Shown here piece by piece: positions 53,562-62,558 of a stretch of 64,000 bases of DNA. The DNA lies in the NCBI RefSeq assembly GCF_022807975.1, contig NZ_CP094358.1, positions 496,001 to 560,000 on the forward strand, written 5' to 3'. The position numbers and the translations under genes are program-made. Source of the DNA: Abyssalbus ytuae (GTDB lineage Bacteria > Bacteroidota > Bacteroidia > Flavobacteriales > Flavobacteriaceae). Under the pieces are notes generated by a model. It saw only the letters and a list, made by a program, of their open reading frames with translations. It was not told where the DNA came from and did no database searches. The number at the start of each line of letters is the position of its first letter. Positions within the stretch are counted from its first letter, which is position 1.

Positions 53562-54874
53562 AAAATATAATACCGGTATTATTTCAACTGGCCGTCACTA
53601 TTGTAAAGGCACAGCAAATGCCATCAATTGTTCAATTAAATAATGTTGAAGAAGCCATAGAATATGCTATTAATAATAATGCTGATCTTAAAATACAGCA
53701 TCTCAACCGCGAAAAAAGCAATGCAAATTATAAAGCATCGTTAAGCCATTGGTATCCTGTAGTATCAGGGAGCTTTACCGGACAGGAAAATCTCTCTCTG
53801 GGCACCACGGTGCTCCCCGGTGAAATATTCGGAAAACCGGGGGAAACCATAGAAGCCCGTTTTGGTAAAAAATATAATTACAATGCGGGACTAAATGCTT
53901 CTATGAGTTTGTGGGACTGGTCTGCCATTATGAAATCCAGAATTGCAGACAATGAAATAAAAATTGCCGGGGCACAAGAAGAAGCTTATAAACAAACGCT
54001 CACCGAACAAGTGATTTTGCACTATTACCTGTGCTTAATTTTTAAATGGGCCATACAAATAGGTGTTACCGATTATGAGACAGTTGCTGATATTTTAAAA
54101 ATAACACAGGAAAAATTTAATCAGGGGCTTGTTAACAAAATAGAAATAAACTCGGCAGAAATAAACCTTAATAACATAGAACAAAACCTTATAAAAAACA
54201 CCCATCTGCTGGAAGATTACAAATTTAAGCTGCAAATACTTTTAGGTTTACCTTTTACAACAATCATTGAGTTTAACGAAGACATCAAGTTTAGTAACCC
54301 GGGCATTGATTATTCAGGAGAATTAAGTTTTGATAAAAACCTGCAGTTATATGAACTGCAGGTTAGAAAATCAAATTTAGATGTTAAGTTCCATAAGAGT
54401 CTGTTTTATCCTGAACTTTCTCTTGGTTCTTACATTGGCAAACAACAGTTCAGAGATGATTTTGGTTTGTCATTTAGTAGTGGATCCTGGAAAAACCTGA
54501 GCAATATAAGCCTTAAGTTATCTATTCCCGTTTTCACAGGTTTTGCCAATAAACATCAACTTAAAGCTTCAAAAATTAATGAAAGAATAGCTGAGGAAAC
54601 GTTTTATAACGAAGAGCAAAAGTCAATCATTAATGATGAATTATTACTTCAGGAATATGAAAGCAGCCTTCAAATTTCGGAAGTAGCCTATAAAAATTTT
54701 TTACTGGCAGATGACAACGTTAAACTCTCTTTTCAAAAATATGAGCAGGGAATAATAGGTTTGGAAATGTACCTGAAACTATTTGACGATTACCTGACTG
54801 CCGAAAATAACTACCTCAACACATTGTCTAACCTATATGGGTATTATGCCACCCTTCAATCCAGAAATAAATGA
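53543..54874 (+). CDS. TolC-family outer-membrane channel
   Basis: 443 aa with a signal peptide (IIPVLFQLAVTIVKAQ). Two outer-membrane efflux domains: NVEEAIEYAINNNADLKIQHLNREKS, GQENLSLGTTVLPG, LNASMSLWDWSAIMKSRIAD in the first, and VRKSNLDVKFHKSLFYPELSLGSY, LKLSIPVFTGFANKHQLKAS in the second. Start overlaps the DUF2147 gene; the adaptor gene overlaps its end by 4 bp. It provides the outer-membrane duct of the ABC export system. Confidence 0.92.
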   Translation: MVQNSIKNIIPVLFQLAVTIVKAQQMPSIVQLNNVEEAIEYAINNNADLKIQHLNREKSNANYKASLSHWYPVVSGSFTGQENLSLGTTVLPGEIFGKPGETIEARFGKKYNYNAGLNASMSLWDWSAIMKSRIADNEIKIAGAQEEAYKQTLTEQVILHYYLCLIFKWAIQIGVTDYETVADILKITQEKFNQGLVNKIEINSAEINLNNIEQNLIKNTHLLEDYKFKLQILLGLPFTTIIEFNEDIKFSNPGIDYSGELSFDKNLQLYELQVRKSNLDVKFHKSLFYPELSLGSYIGKQQFRDDFGLSFSSGSWKNLSNISLKLSIPVFTGFANKHQLKASKINERIAEETFYNEEQKSIINDELLLQEYESSLQISEVAYKNFLLADDNVKLSFQKYEQGIIGLEMYLKLFDDYLTAENNYLNTLSNLYGYYATLQSRNK

Positions 54875-55977
54875 AGTTACCTGGTTTATATATTAAATTT
54901 TTAACGGGATTAATAATTTACTCTGCTTTTGCCGCCTGCAGTAAAGAACAGGTTATAACCCCGGTGCGGAAAGATTTTATAAATTCCGTATTTGCCAGCG
55001 GTTACATTATTAAAGAAAATGAATATATGGTAACCGCCAATACCGAAGGGTTTATTAAACAAACCCTTGTACAGGAAGGAGATAGTATCACCCGGGAAAC
55101 GCCTCTTTTTAAACTTTCTGATAACGTTCAAAACCAACAGTTGGAAAATGCTCTGGCTAATTATAACAATGCCCGTGTAAAGGCAACCCCAGGTATATCA
55201 CCCCAAATAAATCAACTCAACACTCAAATAGACCAGGCCAAAAACCAATTACTTATTGATAAAAAAAATTATCTCAGATATGCTGCTTTAATAAAAACAG
55301 GAGCAGTTTCATTATCGGAGTATGAAAAGGCAAAGCTTCAATACGAAACTTCTACGAATAACTTAAAATTATTAAACCAGGAACTGAAAGATTTAAAACT
55401 TTCATTAGAATTAAACCTGGAAAATACCAAGAATCAACTTCAGATACAACAATACAATACGGAAGATTATTTAATAAGATCTGAAATTTCAGGAATCGTT
55501 CTGTCAATAGTAAAAGAACAGGGTGAACTGGTTCGCAAAGGAGAAATCATCGCTCAAATAGGAGGAGGTGAAGATGTAATAAAACTTTATATTGCTGAAG
55601 AAGATATAGGTAAAATTGCGGTAGGGCAAAAAATAATTATTTCATTAAACACTCAAAAAGACGATATTTTGGAAGGTATTGTCACCAAAATATTTCCTTC
55701 TTTTGATGAAAAAGAACAGTCGTTTATTATTGAAGCCCACTTTGCAAATAAATACTCTTCCTTATTCAATAAAACACAACTACAGGCTAATATAATTATT
55801 GAAACTAAAAAGAATGCTTTAGTAATACCCACTTCTTATTTGCTAAAAGAGAACCAGGTTGTATTGGCTAACGGAAACATAATTGAAATAAAAAAAGGGA
55901 TCAGTAATAACCAGTGGACTGAAATAATTGAGGGGCTCACCGAAACTTCTGCCATTGTTTTGCCGAAAAACAAATAA
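54871..55977 (+). CDS. HlyD-type periplasmic adaptor, lipoprotein
   Basis: 368 aa. Lipobox ends at Cys23 (SAFAAC). The barrel-sandwich hybrid (ASGYIIKENEYMVTANTEGFIKQTLVQEGDSITRETPLFKL, in two halves with the second at TEDYLIRSEISGIVLSIVKEQGELV) brackets a long alpha-hairpin (about 95-190). A beta-barrel domain follows, with KLYIAEEDIGKIAVGQKI. It links the FtsX-type ABC permease to TolC, in a MacA-like manner. Confidence 0.9.
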   Translation: MKLPGLYIKFLTGLIIYSAFAACSKEQVITPVRKDFINSVFASGYIIKENEYMVTANTEGFIKQTLVQEGDSITRETPLFKLSDNVQNQQLENALANYNNARVKATPGISPQINQLNTQIDQAKNQLLIDKKNYLRYAALIKTGAVSLSEYEKAKLQYETSTNNLKLLNQELKDLKLSLELNLENTKNQLQIQQYNTEDYLIRSEISGIVLSIVKEQGELVRKGEIIAQIGGGEDVIKLYIAEEDIGKIAVGQKIIISLNTQKDDILEGIVTKIFPSFDEKEQSFIIEAHFANKYSSLFNKTQLQANIIIETKKNALVIPTSYLLKENQVVLANGNIIEIKKGISNNQWTEIIEGLTETSAIVLPKNK

Positions 55978-55979
55978 GT

Positions 55980-57224
55980 ATGATTAATTCTACCAATTTT
56001 AAAATAGCTTATGTTCATCTTACTTCCCGGGTTAAACAACTTTTAGTTGCAGTACTTAGTGTAACCTTCGGAATATCAATGTATGTATTTATGAACAGTT
56101 TTATGGGTGGAATTAACCAAACTCAAACCAAACTTGCTTTTAGTGTACTGGCCCATATAGACATTTATAATGATATGCCGGCCGAACCTATGAATTTATT
56201 TAAAAATATTGTAGAAGGAGATACTATTATAAATGTTAATAATGCAAAAATAATTCAGCATACAAAAGGCATACAAAACACCTCTCCTGTTTTAAATGAC
56301 CTTCAAAATTTCCCAGGCATCAAAGCTGTGACAACACAGCTAAACTCCAATGTTACCTACCGTAATGGTTCTACCAGCGTTAACGGTTCATTATCGGGCA
56401 TTGAGGTAGAAAATGAAGACAAGCTTTTTAATATTTCCCAATATATGACCGAAGGGGAATGGAAAGACCTGAACCACCGGTCCAACGGAATAATTGTGGG
56501 TAAAATACTGGCAAAAAGGTTAAGTACAAAGCTGGGAGATAACATTATGGTTACCACCCAGGAAGGAATATCTAAAAACTACAGGATTGTAGGCATTATT
56601 GAAACCACCATAGGAAGTGTAGATAAATCCCGGGGATACATTAAAATAGCTTCGGCACGTCAATTATTTTCCAAAAACATGGATTATGCCAGCGATATTC
56701 AGATAAACGTAACAAACTATGAAAATGCAAGAAAAATTGCCTCCCGGTTAAAACCATATGTTCCCTATACGGTAGAATCCTGGCAGGAATCAAATGGACA
56801 ACTGGAAGCGGCAAACAGCCTTCGGAATATTATTGCCCTGGCAGTTTCCCTAACCATTTTGTTGGTAGCAGGCTTTGGTATTTACAATATTATGAACATG
56901 ACTGTAAATGAAAAAATAAAAGAAATCGCTATTTTAAAAGCAATGGGGTTTGACGGCAGGGACATTATCGAAATATTTCTTACTCAATCTGTAATTATCG
57001 GTGTGCTGGGTGGCTTTGTAGGGTTAATATTAGGTTACGGAATCTCGATAGTAATTGATAATATTCCTTTTAAAATAAGCAGCCTGTCGTCTTTACCAAT
57101 TATTTATCGCCCCCGGGACTATGCCATGGCTTTCATTTTCGGATTAATAGTAACCTTCATCGCAGGATATCTGCCTGCTAAAAAAGCTTCTAACGTTGAC
57201 CCTGTTGAAATTATCAGAGGATAA
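55980..57224 (+). CDS. FtsX/MacB-type ABC exporter permease
   Basis: 414 aa. One N-terminal helix (about 18-42), a large periplasmic domain of the MacB-PCD type (about 45-275) and three C-terminal helices (about 278-305, 325-350, 378-398) with the FtsX signature INEKIKEIAILKAMGFDGRDI (here VNEKIKEIAIL) and the C-terminal ANLDPVEIIRG-like NVDPVEIIRG. Single-chain permease without fused ATPase, probably homodimeric. Closest systems are MacB (separate ATPase form) and LolCE lipoprotein releasers; with adaptor and TolC present, a MacAB-TolC-like efflux or export machine is favoured. Confidence 0.9.
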   Translation: MINSTNFKIAYVHLTSRVKQLLVAVLSVTFGISMYVFMNSFMGGINQTQTKLAFSVLAHIDIYNDMPAEPMNLFKNIVEGDTIINVNNAKIIQHTKGIQNTSPVLNDLQNFPGIKAVTTQLNSNVTYRNGSTSVNGSLSGIEVENEDKLFNISQYMTEGEWKDLNHRSNGIIVGKILAKRLSTKLGDNIMVTTQEGISKNYRIVGIIETTIGSVDKSRGYIKIASARQLFSKNMDYASDIQINVTNYENARKIASRLKPYVPYTVESWQESNGQLEAANSLRNIIALAVSLTILLVAGFGIYNIMNMTVNEKIKEIAILKAMGFDGRDIIEIFLTQSVIIGVLGGFVGLILGYGISIVIDNIPFKISSLSSLPIIYRPRDYAMAFIFGLIVTFIAGYLPAKKASNVDPVEIIRG

Positions 57225-57235
57225 AAATTACATTT

Positions 57236-57910
57236 ATGAATAATACGGCCCTGTCGGTACAGCATATAAACAAGAGTTTTTACGAACCTCAACCTTTCCG
57301 GGTTCTAAAAGATATCTCTTTTGAAGTAAAAAAAGGAGAATTCCTTTCTCTTATAGGAAAATCAGGATCCGGTAAATCCACTTTACTCTATATCCTTTCT
57401 ACTATGGATACGGATTATGAAGGAACATTAACCATTAATGATACTTTGCTAACCGGGTTAAGTCAAAATGAACTGGCTCTTTACAGAAATTCACATATCG
57501 GTTTTGTTTTTCAGTTTCACTATTTGTTACCGGAATTTACAGTACTGGATAATATAATGTTGCCGGCACTAAAGGCAGGAAAAAAAACAAAAGAAGAAAT
57601 TAAGGAAAAAGCTCTGGATAACCTCCATCTGTTAGGGCTAAAGGATCAGGCTTTCAAAACAGCCAATAAACTTTCGGGAGGACAGCAACAAAGAGTTGCC
57701 ATAGCAAGAGCACTGATAAATGATCCTGCTATAATTATGGGAGATGAACCAACCGGAAATTTAGATTCTAAAAATTCCAAAACCGTATTTGACATTTTTA
57801 AACAGCTGGCACTAGAGAGACAACAAACAATTATAACTGTAACACATGACGACGAATTTGCTGCTAATTGCGACCGTATTATCGAATTAAATGATGGTAA
57901 AATAATTTAA
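57236..57910 (+). CDS. ABC exporter ATPase (LolD/MacB type)
   Basis: 224 aa. Walker A GKSGSGKST at 41-49, Q-loop in FQFHYLLPEF, signature LSGGQQQR at about 146-153, Walker B IIMGDEPTG with Glu171 and H-loop VTHDD near 201. It is 11 bp after the permease gene. It powers the exporter of genes 54871-57224. Confidence 0.94.
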   Translation: MNNTALSVQHINKSFYEPQPFRVLKDISFEVKKGEFLSLIGKSGSGKSTLLYILSTMDTDYEGTLTINDTLLTGLSQNELALYRNSHIGFVFQFHYLLPEFTVLDNIMLPALKAGKKTKEEIKEKALDNLHLLGLKDQAFKTANKLSGGQQQRVAIARALINDPAIIMGDEPTGNLDSKNSKTVFDIFKQLALERQQTIITVTHDDEFAANCDRIIELNDGKII

Positions 57911-57911
57911 T

Positions 57912-58778
57912 ATGAAATACTTTATTCTATTCACATTACTGCTAAAGGGCATTTTAAGTTTTGCCCAGGAAAGAGACTTAGCCACTGTTAACTATTCCTT
58001 TTCGAATATTAATTATAATGATTCTGTGGCCACCCTTAAATATTTACATTTCAGGCTTAACACTCCGCTATGGAAAAATGAAAAGAACCGGATTTTCGCC
58101 GGCATTAATTATAAATCCGGTTATTTTAACAATTTTAATTTATTCCCTGAATCCACCTTACATGGAGTAGGTTTAAGGCTGGGCTGGAATCATAAAATAG
58201 ATAGTATCCAAAATATTATATTGTTTTTTCAATCGGGAATCTATTCTGATTTTCAGGATATATCCGGAAAAGATTTCCGGTCTCTCATCGGCTTTAGCTA
58301 TACTAAACGTAAATCAGACAGTTTTAAATACGGTATTGGAGCAGGTTATTCCCGGCAATTTTTCGGCCACCAGGTAGTACCGTTTTTTAACCTCGAGTGG
58401 AAGGTTTCACCACGTCTTGCCATTTACGGACAACTACCTGTAAAACAACAAATTGAATACAGTTTCTCCTCTTTTTTAATAGGAAGCAAAATAGATGGAA
58501 ATGCAGCCAGTTACAGGTTAAGCGAAAAACACATGAATCAATTTGTAAAAATAAATGAATGGAATTACAGTATATATGCTGAAAAAAGTATATATAAAAA
58601 CCTCTTATTAAATGCAGGTATAGGATATAACCTGATACGTTCTTTTAAAATTTACGAAGATTTTGAAGATTCCTCGTGGACCATCTTTACCATTCCTTTG
58701 AGTTCCCGCGATCAACCTATTGAAAAGGTAAACGACAGAAGCATTTTTTTTGATATAAGTTTAAAATTAACCCTGTAA
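57912..58778 (+). CDS. outer-membrane beta-barrel protein (DUF6268-like)
   Basis: 288 aa with a signal peptide (MKYFILFTLLLKGILSFAQ). The mature chain consists of alternating aromatic and glycine strands (RIFAGINYKSGYFNN, SLIGFSYTKRKSD, FKYGIGAGYSRQFFG, LNAGIGYNLIRSF) and ends in a strand with terminal hydrophobic residues, typical of outer-membrane barrels. Resembles the DUF6268 family, which I name with reservation. It begins 1 bp after the ATPase gene and closes the export operon. Confidence 0.75.
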   Translation: MKYFILFTLLLKGILSFAQERDLATVNYSFSNINYNDSVATLKYLHFRLNTPLWKNEKNRIFAGINYKSGYFNNFNLFPESTLHGVGLRLGWNHKIDSIQNIILFFQSGIYSDFQDISGKDFRSLIGFSYTKRKSDSFKYGIGAGYSRQFFGHQVVPFFNLEWKVSPRLAIYGQLPVKQQIEYSFSSFLIGSKIDGNAASYRLSEKHMNQFVKINEWNYSIYAEKSIYKNLLLNAGIGYNLIRSFKIYEDFEDSSWTIFTIPLSSRDQPIEKVNDRSIFFDISLKLTL

Positions 58779-58871
58779 GCTCGTATCTTTAAACCATAAA
58801 AACATGTCGAGGTGTATTTTGAATATACCTTAATGAATAATCTGTTAACTAACCTACATATTTTACTCATT

Positions 58872-59978
58872 ATGAAATTAAATATATTTATTTCGTTTGC
58901 CCTGATAATTTCTCTGATTTCTTCTTGTAAGACACCAAAGGAAGATAAATTTTCTCACTTTAAAGCAACTAATGAATTTATAGTTACATCAGGCAGAACC
59001 GATACCACAGCAACCAATGATATTGTACTGATAGGATCTGCCTCCTCAATAAGTTTTAAAGTACAGGGAGACTCCTGTACAGTCCTTCTTAAAAATAAAG
59101 AAGCCTCCCATGGTTATATTGCTTTGGAAATAGACAATGAATATATTGAAAGATTAAAAATTGAAGGAACCAGCTACATTCACTATAACCTTCCTTTAAA
59201 AAAGGAGAAAGAATATCATAATATTACTTTATATAAAGCTACCGAAGCCCAGACCGGGGATATACTGTTTGGAGGAATTAATGCTAAGAAAATAGCTAAA
59301 ATTCCTTCTGATAACAGAAAAAAAATAGAATTTATCGGCAATTCAATAACCTGCGGAATGGGAGTAGATTATGAAAAAATTCCCTGTGGTAGCGGTGAGT
59401 GGTTCGATCAGCATAATGCTTATTTTGCCTATGGGCCAAGAGTGGCCAGAGCTTTAAATGTTGATTTCATGCTTTCATCATCCTCCGGTATCGGAGTTTA
59501 CAGAAACTGGGACGTAGATGGACCTACCATGCCGGAAGTATATGAAAACCGGTATTTAAACACCGATTCCACCAAAAAATGGAATTTTAAACGTTTTAAT
59601 CCGGATGTAGTAAGTATTTGCCTGGGTACTAATGATCTTTCGGACGGTGACGATATACACCCGAGACTTCCTTTCGATGCACAATCTTTTACAGAAAAAT
59701 ATATAAGCTTTGTGAATAAAATATATTCCCATTATCCCAGTGTGCAGGTTGTTTTATTGTCAAGCCCTATGATGGAAGGAGAAAAATCAGAAATTTTAAA
59801 TAAATGCCTGAAAGATGTGAAAAAATATTTTGATGAAAATAGTGAAAGTAAAAAAGAAATTGCCATATATTCATTTGAAGCGGCTTTTCCTCACGGTTGT
59901 ACAAGTCACCCGGATATAAAAGACCACAAAGTAATGGCTGAAAAACTTATTCCTTTTTACAAGAAATTTTTAGAATGA
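58872..59978 (+). CDS. SGNH/GDSL-type carbohydrate esterase (CE2-like), lipoprotein
   Basis: 368 aa from the ATG at 58872; an upstream ATG at 58812 would precede a less convincing leader. Lipobox ends at Cys19 (LISSC). A jelly-roll domain (about 30-140) precedes the SGNH catalytic domain, the layout of CE2 acetyl esterases: block I IEFIGNSITCGMG with Ser158, block III CLGTNDLSDG, and block V with HPDIKDH supplying the Asp and His. Probably deacetylates a polysaccharide outside the cytoplasm. Stand-alone gene between the export operon and the sigma factor. Confidence 0.88.
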   Translation: MKLNIFISFALIISLISSCKTPKEDKFSHFKATNEFIVTSGRTDTTATNDIVLIGSASSISFKVQGDSCTVLLKNKEASHGYIALEIDNEYIERLKIEGTSYIHYNLPLKKEKEYHNITLYKATEAQTGDILFGGINAKKIAKIPSDNRKKIEFIGNSITCGMGVDYEKIPCGSGEWFDQHNAYFAYGPRVARALNVDFMLSSSSGIGVYRNWDVDGPTMPEVYENRYLNTDSTKKWNFKRFNPDVVSICLGTNDLSDGDDIHPRLPFDAQSFTEKYISFVNKIYSHYPSVQVVLLSSPMMEGEKSEILNKCLKDVKKYFDENSESKKEIAIYSFEAAFPHGCTSHPDIKDHKVMAEKLIPFYKKFLE

Positions 59979-60185
59979 TTTTTTCCTGTACTGAAGTTGC
60001 TTTTGTAAAGTTGCTTCTAATACTAATTCATGTTAAAAATATGCAGTTAAACCAATTTATTTTTCACAGAACTAGTTTTAAATTAATTAATTAAATATTT
60101 TTATAAAAAAATCGTTACATTAACTTACAAATCTGCTTGACTTTAGTTATAATAGTGATTTTCAAATTTTTATTAATTGTAATGT

Positions 60186-60755
60186 ATGTCTATTGTTATT
60201 GAAACCCATATAGTAAACCTTTTGTCAGAAAAAAATGAAAAAGGCATGGATTTACTTTATGATTATTACGGTGATGCCCTTTATGGCATTGCTTTAAAAA
60301 CGGTGCAGGATGAAGATCTGGCTAAAGATGTATTACAGGAGAGCCTCATAAAGATCTGGAATAAAATTGACTCTTACGATAAAGAAAAATCTAAATTTTT
60401 TACCTGGATTTTCAGAATTACGCGTAATACTGCTATAGATAAAATAAGAAGTGTAAAAACTAAAAGTGATAAAGAAATCCAAATAGAAGTTTCGGACGTA
60501 TATAACATAGGAGTAGGTTCCCTAAACCCCGAACATATTGATGTAAAACAACATCTGGCCTCCCTGGATGATAAGTATAAAATAGTTATTGAAGCCCTTT
60601 TTTTTAAAGGGATGACTCAACAAGAAGCAAGTGAGGAACTGGACATTCCGTTAGGAACTATTAAATCGCGGTTAAAAATTGGATTAAGAGAGCTTAAAAA
60701 AATTTTCAACCCTGAAACAGTGTCTTTAGTTTTTTTGTTATTTAACACCTTATGA
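60186..60755 (+). CDS. ECF RNA polymerase sigma factor
   Basis: 189 aa. Sigma-70 region 2 is at about 22-90 (GDALYGIALKTVQDEDLAKDVLQESLIKIWNKIDSY, with FFTWIFRITRNTAIDKIRS), region 4 at about 120-175 (LDDKYKIVIEALFFKGMTQQEASEELDIPLGTIKSRLKIGLRELKK, read in parts). It is followed by an overlapping (4 bp) anti-sigma gene, so the pair is a conventional ECF/anti-sigma unit. Confidence 0.93.
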   Translation: MSIVIETHIVNLLSEKNEKGMDLLYDYYGDALYGIALKTVQDEDLAKDVLQESLIKIWNKIDSYDKEKSKFFTWIFRITRNTAIDKIRSVKTKSDKEIQIEVSDVYNIGVGSLNPEHIDVKQHLASLDDKYKIVIEALFFKGMTQQEASEELDIPLGTIKSRLKIGLRELKKIFNPETVSLVFLLFNTL

Positions 60756-61528
60756 AAACAGATTTAAAAACATTTTTAGAGAGCGACTTACTTGAAAGGT
60801 ATTTAGCAGGAACTATTTCTGCCGAAGATTTACATAAAGTTGAATACTTTATAGATGAATATCCGTTGGTAAAAGATCAATTCTCCGTGATGGAAGAAAA
60901 TCTTGAAACCTATGCAAAATCATATGCCGTTCCTGCACCTGAGGATGTTAAACAAAACGTCCTGAAATATATTCAAAAAGATAAAAATATACCTGTCAGG
61001 AAAATCAGGTGGCAATATGCTGCGGCTGCTTCATTTGCAGCACTTCTCTTTGCGTTATCAAGTATTTATTTATGGAAACAAAATGTATTTCTTATTAATG
61101 AAAACAAATTTGTTGCCTATAAAATAAAAACGCTTCAAGATGATATGGTAGAAACAAATTCCAGACTGGAAGATTTTAAAAACCAGTTAACCGTATTAAA
61201 CAAAGCCGAAACCAAGAAATATGTAATCAAAGGTAACCAGCGTGCCAAAAATTTAAAAACAGTAGCGTATATAAATCCGGAAGATAAATTATCCGCTTTA
61301 AATATAGTATCACTGCCCGAATTACCAGAAGGCCAGGTTTTTCAAATGTGGGCAAATGTCGATGGCGAACTGGTGAGCTTAGGAGTATTGGAAAAACAGG
61401 AGCAGAAAAAACTGGTTTCCATCCCGTATAAAGAAAATGCCCTGAGTTACAATATAACTATTGAACGTGCAGGCGGTAATGAAATTGCAACAATAGAAAA
61501 TCAAGTAGCTACCGTAGCTTTACAGTAA
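60752..61528 (+). CDS. anti-sigma factor, RskA-like C-terminus
   Basis: 258 aa. The N-terminal cytoplasmic part (about 1-75: LERYLAGTISAEDLHKVEYF and PLVKDQFSVME) is a sigma-binding helical domain without the zinc HxxxCxxC motif. A single membrane helix is at about 88-108, a short coiled coil follows, then a periplasmic RskA-type domain (about 165-258: LPELPEGQVFQMWANVDGEL, SIPYKENALSYNITIERAGG). It should hold the overlapping upstream ECF sigma factor at the membrane. Confidence 0.88.
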   Translation: MKTDLKTFLESDLLERYLAGTISAEDLHKVEYFIDEYPLVKDQFSVMEENLETYAKSYAVPAPEDVKQNVLKYIQKDKNIPVRKIRWQYAAAASFAALLFALSSIYLWKQNVFLINENKFVAYKIKTLQDDMVETNSRLEDFKNQLTVLNKAETKKYVIKGNQRAKNLKTVAYINPEDKLSALNIVSLPELPEGQVFQMWANVDGELVSLGVLEKQEQKKLVSIPYKENALSYNITIERAGGNEIATIENQVATVALQ

Positions 61529-61546
61529 TTTTTTTAAGATAATATT

Positions 61547-61582
61547 AAAGCCTGAGTACTTAAAGTACTCAGGCTTTTTTGT
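61547..61582 (+). terminator. rho-independent terminator
   Basis: Inverted repeat AAAGCCTGAGTACTT / AAAGTACTCAGGCTTT followed by a T run, 19 bp after the anti-sigma stop. Confidence 0.93.
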
Positions 61583-61671
61583 ATTTTTGCAGCAGTTTTT
61601 TGCATAAAAACTGATCATCTGTGTATGATCTTACTATTAACTTTTTAAAATTACTCTATAAACATATATAA

Positions 61672-61881
61672 ATGAAATTATTGCTGATTAGTTTTGTCTT
61701 ACTGGCTATAGGCTTTGCAGGTATAGCCATAAAAATATGGGCAAAGAAAGATGGTAAATTTGCAGGAACATGCGCAAGTCAGTCGCCTTTTTTAAATAAA
61801 GAAGGAGAAGCCTGCAGTATGTGTGGAAAAATGCCCTATGAACAGGAATGTAAAAATCCTCAGTCCCAAAAAAATAATTAA
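61672..61881 (+). CDS. small membrane protein with Cys motif
   Basis: 69 aa. One N-terminal hydrophobic helix (LLLISFVLLAIGFAGIAI), then a short soluble tail with four Cys: GTCASQSPF, EACSMCGKMP and QECKNP. It resembles small conserved proteins annotated 'membrane or secreted protein' in Flavobacteriia, and its helix-plus-Cys layout recalls the NQR maturation factor NqrM (DUF539), but the match is only structural and no NQR genes are nearby. Function unknown; metal binding by the Cys tail is plausible. Confidence 0.7.
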   Translation: MKLLLISFVLLAIGFAGIAIKIWAKKDGKFAGTCASQSPFLNKEGEACSMCGKMPYEQECKNPQSQKNN

Positions 61882-61952
61882 AATAAATATTATCTTTTTC
61901 AGGAATTTTATTAAGCACTATATTTATTACCAAGTTTAACCCAATAAACAAA

Positions 61953-62516
61953 TTGGAAATAACACCTGAAAAATTAAAAAAAAGTATCCGTGATGCTAAA
62001 TCCGGCGATCAGATTGCTTTCAGTTATCTCTTAAATGCCTTTTGGAACGATGTTTACGGTTTTCAATTAAAAAGAGTACAAAATGAAAATGAAGCGGAAG
62101 ATATTACCATAAGGGCGTTTTCCAAAGCTTTTGATAAAATTGATACTTTTAATGAAAACTACGAATTTAAAACATGGTTAATAACAATCTCTAAAAATGT
62201 ACATATTGATCTTGTACGAAAACAAAAAACAAGATTGCTCCATAAAGCTACCCGCGAAGAAGAAGATGCCGTATATTCCGTAGCCGATAGTTCCCCTACT
62301 GTAGAAGACAAGCTTATAACCGAACAAAACCTTGCCAAGCTTTTACAATGCATCAAAAAGCTTAAACCCCATTACCAGGAAGTAATAAATCTCAGGTATT
62401 TTCAGGAGTTAACTTACGAAGAAATTGCACAAACCCTTAACGAACCACTTAACAATGTAAAGGTAAAGCTATTAAGAGCAAAAAGATTACTTTCCGAAAT
62501 TATATCAAAACAATAG
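61953..62516 (+). CDS. second ECF RNA polymerase sigma factor
   Basis: 187 aa from a TTG start at 61953; no ATG lies near by in frame upstream of region 2. Region 2 about 20-85 (VYGFQLKRVQNENEAEDITIRAFSKAFDKI, with FKTWLITISKNVHIDLVRK), region 4 about 120-180 (CIKKLKPHYQEVINLRYFQELTYEEIAQTLNEPLNNVKVKLLRAKRLL, read in parts). No anti-sigma gene follows; the next gene is an MFS transporter. It may therefore be constitutively available or controlled elsewhere. Confidence 0.9.
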   Translation: MEITPEKLKKSIRDAKSGDQIAFSYLLNAFWNDVYGFQLKRVQNENEAEDITIRAFSKAFDKIDTFNENYEFKTWLITISKNVHIDLVRKQKTRLLHKATREEEDAVYSVADSSPTVEDKLITEQNLAKLLQCIKKLKPHYQEVINLRYFQELTYEEIAQTLNEPLNNVKVKLLRAKRLLSEIISKQ

Positions 62517-62558
62517 TATTCATCGTTTTTTTATTTATTTGTATTTAAAATAATTAAA

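Noticed and set aside
61672-61881. Calling the 69-aa protein NqrM
   Set aside because: Only the general layout (helix plus Cys tail) agrees; Cys spacing differs and there are no NQR genes nearby.
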